This document shows positions 44,457 to 53,839 of a stretch of 64,000 nucleotides of DNA, in pieces. Position 1 is the first letter of the stretch, and the number at the start of each line of letters is the position of its first letter. The translations under genes were made by a program, and so were the position numbers. The DNA lies in the NCBI RefSeq assembly GCF_011297335.1, contig NZ_JAAOTJ010000019.1, positions 87,628-151,627 on the forward strand. Reading direction: 5' to 3'. The notes under the pieces were generated by a model. The model was not told the origin of the DNA. It searched no databases and was given only the letters and a program-made list of their open reading frames with translations. This DNA comes from Catellatospora methionotrophica. GTDB lineage: Bacteria > Actinomycetota > Actinomycetes > Mycobacteriales > Micromonosporaceae.

Positions 44457-44492
44457 TCGAGCCCCGCATACAGGGCATGATGCGGGGCTCGA
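44457..44492 (-). terminator. Second hairpin downstream of the cold-shock gene
   Basis: Perfect 13-bp stem, 44457-44469 with 44480-44492, 10-base loop. It insulates tam from the cold-shock gene. Confidence 0.65.
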
Positions 44493-44529
44493 CACGCTCC
44501 GCGGGCCCACAGGCCGCACGGAACGACAA

Positions 44530-44553
44530 ACGGGCCGGTGTACACCGGCCCGT
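44530..44553 (-). terminator. Terminator of the cold-shock gene
   Basis: A perfect 24-bp palindrome, ACGGGCCGGTGT and its complement, followed on the minus strand by TTTGTCGTTCC. It lies 57 bases past the cspA stop. Confidence 0.8.
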
Positions 44554-44610
44554 CAGGGTCAGACGACGACCGCCGGAGCGCGTGGCTCCGGTGGCGTCAC
44601 CTTAGGAAGA

Positions 44611-44814
44611 TCAGAGCGGGCGAACCGCGTCGGCCTGGGGGCCCTTGGCGCCCTGGACGATCTCGAACTCGACGCGCTGGTTCTCCTCGAGGCTGCGGAA
44701 GCCGCTGGCCTGGATCGCAGAGAAGTGCACGAAGACGTCAGCGCCACCACCGTCGACGGAGATGAAGCCGAAGCCCTTGTCGGCGTTGAACCACTTAACG
44801 GTTCCCTGAGCCAT
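44611..44814 (-). CDS. cspA: Cold-shock domain protein
   Basis: 67-residue OB-fold nucleic-acid-binding protein. RNP1 is KGFGFISV and RNP2 is VFVHFSAI, within the typical [18 protein letters not shown] start. It acts as an RNA chaperone in the cytoplasm. ATG at 44814 is used; AAGG lies about 11 bases upstream. The region upstream (44815-45151, shared with the divergent transporter operon) has no other gene, so a long leader RNA, usual for this family, is possible. Confidence 0.95.
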   Translation of the reverse strand: MAQGTVKWFNADKGFGFISVDGGGADVFVHFSAIQASGFRSLEENQRVEFEIVQGAKGPQADAVRPL

Positions 44815-45044
44815 TTTCACCATTTCCTTGCACAAACTGAACCGCGCCGCACACCTCGTGCGGGGGCTGGCCACTGAGTAGCGGCAACCGGCGGTCCTCA
44901 CTTCTCAGGGAGGGCAACGCGAGCAGACCACGTACACAAAAACCAGGGGCCAGTGTAGCCCACAACACCGCGCCTTGGGGAGGGGGATGATCGTCATTAC
45001 AGGTTCCGGGGTGGTTTCCGAATCGTTACGAACCTTACTGTTGT

Positions 45045-45052
45045 CAGCGCTG
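45045..45052 (+). promoter_or_regulatory. LacI-type operator half-site pair 1 of the sugar transporter
   Basis: CAGCGCTG, a perfect 8-bp palindrome inside GTCAGCGCTGGAC (45043-45055). Its centre is 24 bp from that of the second palindrome, about two helical turns. Confidence 0.4.
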
Positions 45053-45066
45053 GACAGTTCGAGACC

Positions 45067-45078
45067 GAAAGCGCTTGC
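45067..45078 (+). promoter_or_regulatory. LacI-type operator 2 of the sugar transporter
   Basis: GAAAGCGCTTGC, close to the GalR/LacI-family consensus GAAAGCGCTTTC, with a perfect AAGCGCTT core (45069-45076). It lies 74 bp upstream of the solute-binding protein start. The regulator gene is not in the window. Confidence 0.6.
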
Positions 45079-45151
45079 ATGGCTTGCGTCACCTTGCGGT
45101 AGTCCGGTTCCAGGGGGCTTCGCTCCGACAAGCTCACGAGGAGGAAACTCC

Positions 45152-46498
45152 ATGGCATCCAACAGACAGCGGCGTCTGCTCGCCTTCTCCGGTGCGGTCG
45201 TCATGGCTCTCACGGTCGCGGCCTGCGGCGGAGAGTCCGACAACACGGCCAACGACAAGCTCGACACCCCCGAGTGCGCCGCCTACAAGGACTACACGGG
45301 CATCGCCGGCGAGACCGTCACCATCTACTCCCCGATCCGCGACGCGGAGGCAGGGCTGCTCGAGCAGGCCTGGAAGCCGTTCGCGGACTGCACCGGCGTG
45401 AAGATCGAGTACGAGGGCAGCGGCGAGTTCGAGGCGCAGCTGAAGGTCCGCGTCGAGGGCGGCGACGCCCCCGACCTCGCCTTCATCCCCCAGCCCGGTC
45501 TGCTGGAGTTCTTCGCCAAGGGCGGCAAGCTCAAGGCCGCCGGCGACAAGACCAAGACCATGGCCACGCAGAACTTCTCACCCGACTGGCTCAAGTACGG
45601 CACCGTCAACGGCACGCTGTACGGCGCACCGCTGGGCGCCAACGTGAAGTCGTTCGTGTGGTACTCGCCCAGCCTGTTCAAGGAGAAGGGCTGGACCGTC
45701 CCGACCACGTGGGACGAGATGATCCAGCTCAGCGACAAGATGGTCGCCGCCAAGATCAAGCCTTGGTGCGCGGGCATCGGCTCGCAGGACGCGACCGGCT
45801 GGCCGGCCACGGACTGGATCGAGGACGTGCTGCTGCGCGAGCAGGGGCCCGACGTGTACGACCAGTGGGTCACGCACGCCATCCCGTTCAACGACCCGAA
45901 GATCGTCGCGGCGACCGACCGGGTGGGCTCGATCCTCAAGAACGAGAACTACGTCAACGGCGGCATCGGCGGCGTGAAGTCCATCGCCACCACCACCTTC
46001 CAGGACGGCGGCCTGCCGGTCGTCCAGAAGAAGTGCGGCATGCACCGCCAGGCCTCGTTCTACGCCAACCAGTGGCCGAAGGGCACCAAGGTGGCCCAGG
46101 ACGGCGACGCGTTCGCCTTCTACCTGCCGCCGATCGACCCGGCCAAGGGCAAGCCGGTGCTGGGCGGCGGCGAGTTCGTCGGCGCGTTCAGCGACAGCGC
46201 GGCCGTGCAGTCGGTGCAGACCTACCTGGCCAGCCCCGACTTCGCCAACAGCCGCGCCAAGCTGAACAACTGGATCTCCGCCAACAAGGGCCTGGACGTG
46301 GCGAACGTGTCCAACCCGATCGACAAGGTGGCGGTCGGCATCCTGCAGGACAGCGGGGCGGTCTTCCGCTTCGACGGTTCCGACCTGATGCCCGCCGCCG
46401 TCGGCGCGAACTCCTTCTGGAAGGGCATGACCAACTGGATCAACGGCACCGACACCAAGGCCACCCTCGACTTCATCGAGGGCACCTGGCCCAAGTGA
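45152..46498 (+). CDS. Sugar ABC transporter, solute-binding lipoprotein (alpha-glucoside-like)
   Basis: 448 residues. A signal peptide ends in a lipobox (TVAAC, Cys about 24), so the mature protein is tethered outside the membrane. The remainder is a family 1 extracellular solute-binding protein: GEFEAQLKVRVEGGDAPDLAFIPQPG and LKYGTVNGTLYGAPLGANVKS (two separate segments) are typical, with similarity in pattern to AglE-type alpha-glucoside binders. ATG at 45152 follows GAGGAGG. It heads an operon with two permeases and is probably controlled by LacI-type operators upstream. Substrate not certain. Confidence 0.88.
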   Translation: MASNRQRRLLAFSGAVVMALTVAACGGESDNTANDKLDTPECAAYKDYTGIAGETVTIYSPIRDAEAGLLEQAWKPFADCTGVKIEYEGSGEFEAQLKVRVEGGDAPDLAFIPQPGLLEFFAKGGKLKAAGDKTKTMATQNFSPDWLKYGTVNGTLYGAPLGANVKSFVWYSPSLFKEKGWTVPTTWDEMIQLSDKMVAAKIKPWCAGIGSQDATGWPATDWIEDVLLREQGPDVYDQWVTHAIPFNDPKIVAATDRVGSILKNENYVNGGIGGVKSIATTTFQDGGLPVVQKKCGMHRQASFYANQWPKGTKVAQDGDAFAFYLPPIDPAKGKPVLGGGEFVGAFSDSAAVQSVQTYLASPDFANSRAKLNNWISANKGLDVANVSNPIDKVAVGILQDSGAVFRFDGSDLMPAAVGANSFWKGMTNWINGTDTKATLDFIEGTWPK

Positions 46499-46586
46499 GC
46501 CGGTAGTTGATCTCTCTACGCCGTGTGGGTCCCGATCCGGGGCTCACACGGCGTAGTCTTCCTCCCGACCGGTGCCCGAGGAGATC

Positions 46587-47609
46587 GTGTTGAACTTCGA
46601 CTTCACCGCCGAAGCCCCGAAGTTGATGATGCTGCTGTACGGCGTCATCGCCTTCGCCGCCGTGGTGGGCCTGTTGCTGCTGGTGCTGGACGTGCTGCCT
46701 GCGCGCAAGGACCGGTGGATCGCGCTGGGGCTGCTCGCGCCGGCCGGTCTGCTGCTGCTGGTGGGCCTGGTCGTGCCGGCGATCCGCACGATGGTGCTGG
46801 CGTTCATGAACGCCGACTCCAGCGAGTTCGTGGGGCTGGAGAACTTCCGCTGGATGTTCACCGACAAGAACTCCGGCATGCTGCCCGACTTCAGCACCAC
46901 CCCCGTGCAGTACGGCGTGCTGCTCAGCACCCTGCTCTGGGTCCTGCTGGTGCCCACCGTGTCCACCGCGGTCGGCCTGGTCTACGCCGTCATGGTGGAC
47001 CGCTCCCGGTTCGAGTCGTTCGCCAAGTCCCTGGTCTTCATGCCGATGGCGATCTCCTTCGTCGGCGCGGGCATCATCTGGAAGTTCGTCTACGAGTACC
47101 GCCAGGAGGGCGCCGACCAGATCGGCCTGCTCAACCAGATCGTCGTCTGGTTCGGCGGCACGCCGCAGCAGTGGCTGCTGGACGGACCGTGGAACACGCT
47201 GTTCCTGATCGTGGTGCTGGTGTGGATCCAGGCCGGCTTCGCCATGGTGGTGCTCTCCGCGGCGATCAAGGCGATCCCGGCCGACATCGTCGAGGCGGCC
47301 CACATCGACGGCGTGACGCCGTGGCAGATGTTCTGGCGCGTCACCATCCCGAGCATCCGCCCGGCCCTGGTCGTCGTGCTGGTCACCATCTCCATCGGCA
47401 CCCTGAAGGTCTTCGACATCGTGCGCACCATGACCGGCGGCCAGTTCGGCACCAGCGTGGTGGCCAACGAGATGTACACGTACTCGTTCCGGGCCGACGA
47501 GAAGGGCAAGGGCGCCGCGCTGGCGGTGCTGCTGTTCCTCTTCGTCATCCCCATCGTGATCTACCAGGTGCGGCTCATGCGCCGCCGCCGGCTGGAGGGA
47601 GCCCGATGA
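46587..47609 (+). CDS. Sugar ABC transporter permease 1
   Basis: About 340 residues with eight hydrophobic segments, two more than the usual six, as in AglF/MalF-like permeases with extra N-terminal helices. The ATPase-contact EAA loop reads EAAHIDGVTPWQMFWRVTIP. Start is ambiguous: GAGGAG at 46578-46583 favours TTG 46590 or GTG 46587 over GTG 46572, which precedes it. The stop overlaps the next permease start (ATGA). It lies about 90 bp after the binding-protein gene. Confidence 0.9.
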   Translation: MLNFDFTAEAPKLMMLLYGVIAFAAVVGLLLLVLDVLPARKDRWIALGLLAPAGLLLLVGLVVPAIRTMVLAFMNADSSEFVGLENFRWMFTDKNSGMLPDFSTTPVQYGVLLSTLLWVLLVPTVSTAVGLVYAVMVDRSRFESFAKSLVFMPMAISFVGAGIIWKFVYEYRQEGADQIGLLNQIVVWFGGTPQQWLLDGPWNTLFLIVVLVWIQAGFAMVVLSAAIKAIPADIVEAAHIDGVTPWQMFWRVTIPSIRPALVVVLVTISIGTLKVFDIVRTMTGGQFGTSVVANEMYTYSFRADEKGKGAALAVLLFLFVIPIVIYQVRLMRRRRLEGAR

Positions 47610-48565
47610 GCACGGGTACGGAGACGATCGTGGCCGCGCCCGATGCCGAGGTGCCGCCGACCGTGGCGGGGCGGGTGCGCAAGAAGCTGACCAGCCGTAC
47701 GGCCAGCGCGGTGTCGCTGGTGATCGCGCTGCTGTGGACGGTTCCCACGCTCGGTGTGCTGATCTCGTCGATCCGGCCGGAAAACGAGATCAAGTCCAAC
47801 GGCTGGTGGAATTTCTTCAGCAACCCGCAGTTCACCCTGGACAACTACAACCAGGTGCTGTTCGGGTCCCGGTCCGCCTCCGGCGGGCTGGCCGGCTACT
47901 TCGTCAACTCGCTGGTCATCACGATCCCGTCGGTGCTGTTCCCGCTGGCGTTCTGTGCGCTGGCCGCGTACGCTCTGGCGTGGACCCGCTTCCGCGGCCG
48001 GGACTGGGTCTACATCGGCATCTTCGCGCTGCAGATCGTTCCGCTGCAGATGGCGCTGATCCCGCTGCTGTCGTTCTTCAACTACGGCGTATCGCTGGGC
48101 GGGGTGCAGCTGCTGCCCGCCTGGGACCTCGACGGCCCGGCCAAGTTCATCACGGTCTGGTTCGCCCACACCTGCTTCGCCCTGCCGCTGGGCATCTTCC
48201 TGCTGCACAACTTCATGGCGGAGCTGCCCGGCGACCTGGTCGAGGCGGCCCGGGTCGACGGCGCGACCCACGCGAAGATCTTCCGCTCGGTCATCCTGCC
48301 GCTGATCGTGCCCGCGCTGGCGTCCTTCGCCATCTTCCAGTTCCTGTGGGTCTGGAACGATCTGCTGGTCGCTCTGATCTTCGCGGGCGGGCCGAAGAAC
48401 GCCCCGCTCACGGTGCGCCTGGCCGAACTGGCCGGCAACCGCGGCAACGAGTGGCAACGCCTGACGGCGGCCGCCTTCGTCTCGATCATCGTCCCGCTGA
48501 CCGTCTTCCTCTCCCTTCAGCGCTACTTCGTCCGCGGCCTCCTGGCCGGCAGCGTCAAGGGCTGA
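47606..48565 (+). CDS. Sugar ABC transporter permease 2
   Basis: 319 residues with six membrane helices after a 35-residue cytoplasmic N-terminus. EAA loop: EAARVDGATHAKIFRSVILP. ATG at 47606 overlaps the upstream stop by four bases and follows GGAGGGAG, so it is translationally coupled. No ATP-binding subunit gene follows: the operon ends at the hairpin at 48576-48638. Actinobacterial sugar importers commonly share one ATPase (MsiK) encoded elsewhere, which would explain this. Confidence 0.92.
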   Translation: MSTGTETIVAAPDAEVPPTVAGRVRKKLTSRTASAVSLVIALLWTVPTLGVLISSIRPENEIKSNGWWNFFSNPQFTLDNYNQVLFGSRSASGGLAGYFVNSLVITIPSVLFPLAFCALAAYALAWTRFRGRDWVYIGIFALQIVPLQMALIPLLSFFNYGVSLGGVQLLPAWDLDGPAKFITVWFAHTCFALPLGIFLLHNFMAELPGDLVEAARVDGATHAKIFRSVILPLIVPALASFAIFQFLWVWNDLLVALIFAGGPKNAPLTVRLAELAGNRGNEWQRLTAAAFVSIIVPLTVFLSLQRYFVRGLLAGSVKG

Positions 48566-48575
48566 CCCCGACCGT

Positions 48576-48638
48576 TGATCGCTGTTTCGTGTCCAGAAGT
48601 GTGGTCCGACCGCACCTTTTGACACGAAACAGCGATCA
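48576..48638. repeat. Long intergenic hairpin, family D copy 2
   Basis: Perfect 18-bp stem, 48576-48593 with 48621-48638 (left arm TGATCGCTGTTTCGTGTC), 27-base loop containing a second 8-bp stem (GTGTGGTC/GACCGCAC). It follows the transporter operon by 10 bases and can terminate it. Confidence 0.85.
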
Positions 48639-48713
48639 TGGCCGGTGCGGGACCGCCGCGAGGTGCGGGACCGCCGAGGGTGCGGGTCGCGGGGTGGCGG
48701 AGGGTACGGCAGG

Positions 48714-49319
48714 ATGCCGGATGTGAATACTGTTCGCGTCGCCGTACCCGATGATCTGCCTGGTCTTGCCACGACGCTGGCCGAGGCGTTCGGGGACGAT
48801 CCGGTGTGGTGCTGGATGGTTCCGGCGCGTGGCCGTCATGAGCGGCTGGAGCGCATCTTCGGGGCCCTGCTGCGGTACGCGATCCCGCGCGGCCACGTGT
48901 ACACCACCGCGGACCGCCAGGCGGTCACGATGTGGGCGCCGCCGCACGAGTGGAAGCTGCCCACCCCGGCGGTCGTCCGGGCGGCCGGGCCGCTGCTGCG
49001 GGCCACCGGCACGCGGCTGCCGAGGCTGCTGGGCCGGATGGGCGAGATCGACCGCCTGCACGAGGGCCAGCCCGCTGAGCACTGGTATCTGGAGTTCATC
49101 GGCACGGCCGACGCGGCGCGCGGCACGGGGCTGGGCTCGCTGCTGCTGACCGACGCGCTGGCCCGCTTCGACGCCGCCGGGCTGCCGGTCTACCTGGAGT
49201 CCTCCAACGAGCGCAATCTCGGTTTCTACCGCCGCCACGGGTTCACCGTGACCGGTCAGCCACCGATGCGCTCCGGCCCGCCACAGTGGACGCTGTGGCG
49301 CGATCCCGCCACGGCCTGA
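48714..49319 (+). CDS. GNAT-family N-acetyltransferase
   Basis: 201 residues. The acetyl-CoA-binding motif A is in ARGTGLGSLLLTDALARFD, preceded by WYLEFIGTADAARG and followed by YLESSNERNLGFYRRHGFTV, as in many GNAT enzymes of secondary metabolism or detoxification. Substrate unknown. ATG at 48714 follows GGAGGG by nine bases; GTG at 48723 is an alternative. It stands alone after the sugar transporter operon. Confidence 0.88.
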   Translation: MPDVNTVRVAVPDDLPGLATTLAEAFGDDPVWCWMVPARGRHERLERIFGALLRYAIPRGHVYTTADRQAVTMWAPPHEWKLPTPAVVRAAGPLLRATGTRLPRLLGRMGEIDRLHEGQPAEHWYLEFIGTADAARGTGLGSLLLTDALARFDAAGLPVYLESSNERNLGFYRRHGFTVTGQPPMRSGPPQWTLWRDPATA

Positions 49320-49390
49320 CCGGAACCACCCGTCCGGGCGTCGCCGCGTGTCAATGTGGAAACATGCCCGACACATCGACGGCCGGGCCG

Positions 49391-49404
49391 TGGGAGCGCT
49401 TCCG
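49391..49404 (+). promoter_or_regulatory. CebR-like box 1 (distal)
   Basis: TGGGAGCGCTTCCG, two differences from the CebR consensus TGGGAGCGCTCCCA (established for Streptomyces cellobiose genes). Confidence 0.5.
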
Positions 49405-49523
49405 CAGGTAGGGGCCGATGCGGTTGGCAGCCAAGGATTTCCTGGTGGTTGCCTACAGATTCTGGGGCGATGAAGGGTCTTCCCCTCTGGCGAAGTTGTC
49501 GCTATCGTTCCAACAAACGTCCA

Positions 49524-49537
49524 TGGGAACGCTTCCA
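49524..49537 (+). promoter_or_regulatory. CebR-like box 2 (distal)
   Basis: TGGGAACGCTTCCA, two differences from the CebR consensus; 133 bp after box 1 and 391 bp before box 3. Confidence 0.5.
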
Positions 49538-49907
49538 CGGATGTTCATCAATGTAAGAATTCGTCCCGTCGATGGCCCGCCCGGACGCCATCGCCGGCCG
49601 CTCCCAGAGGCGGTCGGTCGCCGATCTCCCTACGACCGGCGACCGACCTCCCTCCGGGTGCCGGAGAGGAGGTGAAGCTCGCGACTACGTCGCGTGCCAA
49701 CGGCTCCCGCGCGTCACGCTGCCTCGTGACCCTGCCGCTCGGCAGACACAGGGCGTGAGCACCCGATGGGGGCGGGGACTGCCCTTCCCCGTCCCCATAC
49801 CCATCGGCATTCTCCGCCTCAGCGCCCAGCAGCACCAGACTTGCGCCACATGTGCGAAAGTCTTTACACCACATCTCCACCCGTCACAGGGATGAGGACA
49901 ACTGTAC

Positions 49908-49939
49908 CTGATCATGGGAGCGTTCCCATCCATGATCAG
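49908..49939 (+). promoter_or_regulatory. CebR-type operator of the beta-glucosidase gene
   Basis: TGGGAGCGTTCCCA (49915-49928) differs from the CebR consensus at one base. It is framed by perfect 10-bp outer arms, CTGATCATGG (49908-49917) and CCATGATCAG (49930-49939). It lies 41 bp upstream of the GH1 start, where a repressor would block transcription until cellobiose is present. Confidence 0.75.
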
Positions 49940-49968
49940 TCCTTATCCCAGTATTTGAGGAGCACCGC

Positions 49969-51318
49969 ATGCCAGGTCATCCGTCGCCCACCTCGATGGG
50001 GCTGCAGTTCCCCGAGGGCTTCATCTGGGGCGCCGCGACGTCGGCCTACCAGATCGAGGGTGCCGCCGCCATCGACGGCCGCGGACCGTCGGTATGGGAC
50101 ACGTTCGCCAAGACGCCGGGGCGCGTGCGCAACGGCGAGCACGGCGACGTCGCCGCCGACCACTACCACCGCTGGTCCACCGACCTCGATCTGATCAAGG
50201 AGCTGGGCCTGCGGTCCTACCGCTTCTCCATCGCCTGGCCGCGCGTCGTGCCCGGCGGCAGCGGCCCCGTCAACCGCAAGGGCCTGGACTTCTACCGCCG
50301 CCTGGTGGACGGGCTGCGCGAGCGGGGCGTCACCCCGATGGTGACCCTGTACCACTGGGACACCCCGCAGGAGCTGCAGGACGCCGGCGGCTGGGAGAAC
50401 CGCGACACCGCCTACCGCTTCGCCGAGTACGCCGCCGTGCTCGCCGAGGCGCTCGGTGACGCCGTGCCCAACTGGCTCACCCTCAACGAGCCGAAGACCA
50501 TCGTGCAGAACGGCTACCTGTACGGGTCGCACGCCCCCGGCAAGCAGGACCAGGCCGCCGCGTACGTGGTGGCGCACCACCAGCTGCTCGCGCACGGGCT
50601 GGCGGTGCAGGCGATGCGCCCGCACCTGGGCCCGCAGACCCGGATCGGCCCGGCGCTGAACCTGCACCCCTGCTATCCCGCCGACGACACCCCCGAGGCC
50701 CAGCAGGCCACCGTGCTGTTCGACGGCTACGAGAACCGCCTCTACCTCGACCCGATCCTGAAGGGCCACTACCCGCAGGACGTGCTGGCCGACGTGGCGC
50801 GCTTCTCGCCGATGAGCGAGCACATCCGCGACGGCGACCTGGAGGTCATCTCGTCGCCGGTGGAGCTGCTGGCCGTGCAGTACTACTGCCCGATCTACGT
50901 CACCGGCGCCGGGGAGACGGTGCGCAAGCACCCCACCAGCGAGGCGTTCTGGCAGCAGATCTACCCCGAGGGCATGTACGACATCCTGACCCGCATCAAG
51001 AAGGACTACGGCGACATCGCGCTGACCATCACCGAGAACGGGCTCCCCTGCCCCGACGTGATGGGCGCCGACGGCACCGTGCAGGACACCGGCCGCATCG
51101 CCTTCCTGCGCGACCACTTCGCCGCCACGCACCGGGCCATCACCGACGGGGTGAACCTGGAGAGCTACCACGTGTGGTCGCTGATGGACAACTTCGAGTG
51201 GCAGGAAGGCTACGACGAGCGGTGGGGCCTGATCTACGTCGACTACGCCTCCCAGCAGCGCACTCCCAAGGCCAGTGCGCGCTGGTACAGCGGGGTGATC
51301 GACGCCAACGGCCTGTGA
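49969..51318 (+). CDS. bglC: GH1 beta-glucosidase, BglC-like
   Basis: 449 residues, no signal peptide, so cytoplasmic. N-terminal signature FPEGFIWGAATSAYQIEGA; acid/base Glu about 174 in LTLNEPKT; nucleophile Glu about 356 in ITENGLPCPD; sugar-binding WSLMDNFEWQEGYDERWG. It would hydrolyse imported cellobiose to glucose. In Streptomyces bglC follows the cebEFG transporter and both answer to CebR; here the operator is kept but no cebEFG is adjacent, and the nearest sugar transporter (45152-48565) has a different operator type. ATG at 49969 follows GAGGAG by six bases. Confidence 0.93.
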   Translation: MPGHPSPTSMGLQFPEGFIWGAATSAYQIEGAAAIDGRGPSVWDTFAKTPGRVRNGEHGDVAADHYHRWSTDLDLIKELGLRSYRFSIAWPRVVPGGSGPVNRKGLDFYRRLVDGLRERGVTPMVTLYHWDTPQELQDAGGWENRDTAYRFAEYAAVLAEALGDAVPNWLTLNEPKTIVQNGYLYGSHAPGKQDQAAAYVVAHHQLLAHGLAVQAMRPHLGPQTRIGPALNLHPCYPADDTPEAQQATVLFDGYENRLYLDPILKGHYPQDVLADVARFSPMSEHIRDGDLEVISSPVELLAVQYYCPIYVTGAGETVRKHPTSEAFWQQIYPEGMYDILTRIKKDYGDIALTITENGLPCPDVMGADGTVQDTGRIAFLRDHFAATHRAITDGVNLESYHVWSLMDNFEWQEGYDERWGLIYVDYASQQRTPKASARWYSGVIDANGL

Positions 51319-51366
51319 TGCCTCCCCGGCGGTGGGCGACCCTCGCGTCCACGCCGCCGGGTGACC

Positions 51367-51397
51367 GGGCCGGGTGACCTTGACGGTCGCCCGGCCC
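51367..51397. terminator. Bidirectional terminator between bglC and the kinase gene
   Basis: 13-bp stem with one G-T pair, 51367-51379 with 51385-51397, loop TTGAC, between convergent genes. Confidence 0.75.
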
Positions 51398-51415
51398 CTA
51401 GCATGTGGCGGCTGC

Positions 51416-52798
<1,383 letters not shown>

Positions 52799-52908
52799 GG
52801 ACGGCACGTTGCTGCATGATCCGCTGTGGTGTCAACGGTTGCCCGGACACGATTGCGGATCTCTTGACCGATCCGGTTCCCACCTGCCCCGCGACCCCGC
52901 GGCACCGG

Positions 52909-53811
52909 TCACCGTACGGCGACCGTACGTCCCTCCTGTTGGGACAGTTGCGCCGCCTCCAGCACCGCGACCACCTCGCGGGCGAACCGCACGTCGCACG
53001 GATGCGCGGGCGTGCCCGTCCGCCGGGCCTCGGCGAGCAGCTCGTCGATCGCCCGGCCGAACGCGGCGACGGGGTCGCCGGAGCCGCCGGGCAGGTCCAG
53101 CACCCCGGCCTCGCCGTGCAACTGGTACTCGAACAGCGGTGCCGCCGGCGGGGCGTCCAGCGTCAGCATGAGCACGCTGACCGCGCCGCTGTCGTGGCGG
53201 GCCAGCACGTGGCTGGTGGCGTGCGCGCCCGCCAGCGCGGTCACCTCGGTGACCGGGCCGAGCACGGGCAGCAGCCGCGACAGCGCGTGCGGGCCGAGGT
53301 CCCAGAGCCCGCCGTGCACCTTGCGCCAGGCCGAGCCGCTGTACGGGCCGCCCGCGGCGAAGATGGAGGCGTACATCGTGACGCGGGCCGAGCTCCAGCC
53401 GCCCCCTGCGGCGGCCTGCTCCAGGGACGCGGTCACCTCGGGGTCGAAACGCCCGGTGAAGAAGACGACGCTGGCCACGCCGCTATCGGTGACGGCGTCG
53501 ACGACGCGGTCGGCGTCGGCGGTGGTCAGCGCGAGGGGCTTGTCCAGCAGCAGGTGGCGGCCCGCGCGGGCGGCGCGCTCGGCGATCGGGGCCTGCACGT
53601 CGGGCGGCAGCGCGACCGCGACGGCGTCGACGTCGGCGATCAGCGCGTCGAGGTCGCCGTAGGGCCGGGTGCCCAGGCGGTCGGCGAGCGCGGCGGCCTT
53701 GGCGGGGTCGCGTCCCCATACGCCCACCAGTTCGGCGTCGGGGTGGGACACCAGTGCCGCGCCCTGGGTGTGCTCCGCCCAGTAGCCGGTGCCGAACAAT
53801 CCGAATCGCAT
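52909..53811 (-). CDS. Gfo/Idh/MocA-family oxidoreductase
   Basis: 300 residues. N-terminal Rossmann fold GLFGTGYWAEHTQGAAL, then the family EKP-type motif as LLDKPLALT (Asp in place of Glu), and a C-terminal alpha/beta domain with GGLWDLGPHALSRLLPVLG holding the conserved His. These enzymes oxidise or reduce sugars or inositols with NAD(P). Substrate unknown. ATG at 53811 is leaderless (TAGGCT box at 53819-53824). Co-directional with the kinase gene about 110 bp downstream. Confidence 0.88.
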   Translation of the reverse strand: MRFGLFGTGYWAEHTQGAALVSHPDAELVGVWGRDPAKAAALADRLGTRPYGDLDALIADVDAVAVALPPDVQAPIAERAARAGRHLLLDKPLALTTADADRVVDAVTDSGVASVVFFTGRFDPEVTASLEQAAAGGGWSSARVTMYASIFAAGGPYSGSAWRKVHGGLWDLGPHALSRLLPVLGPVTEVTALAGAHATSHVLARHDSGAVSVLMLTLDAPPAAPLFEYQLHGEAGVLDLPGGSGDPVAAFGRAIDELLAEARRTGTPAHPCDVRFAREVVAVLEAAQLSQQEGRTVAVR

Positions 53812-53818
53812 GATGATC

Positions 53819-53824
53819 AGCCTA
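53819..53824 (-). promoter_or_regulatory. -10 box for leaderless oxidoreductase gene
   Basis: TAGGCT on the minus strand, seven bases before ATG at 53811. Confidence 0.5.
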
Positions 53825-53839
53825 GTCGCCCGCCGGGGC

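Larger units (their letters stand above)
44815..45151. other. 337-bp divergent intergenic region, cspA / sugar transporter
   Basis: No ORF of note. Contains the cspA leader on the minus strand and, near the right end, two LacI-type palindromes belonging to the transporter (45045-45052 and 45067-45078). Nothing else was recognised. Confidence 0.6.
49320..49968. other. 649-bp regulatory region upstream of the beta-glucosidase, no gene
   Basis: Holds three CebR-like boxes (49391-49404, 49524-49537, 49915-49928), an 11-bp hairpin (49612-49622 with 49638-49648) and no credible ORF. The first two boxes are over 430 bp from the beta-glucosidase start and may be left from a lost gene or belong to an unrecognised short transcript. 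Confidence 0.6.

Noticed and set aside
49418..49675. An 85-codon plus-strand frame upstream of bglC
   Set aside because: Runs through a CebR-like box, has no ribosome site and no recognisable domain; composition suggests chance.
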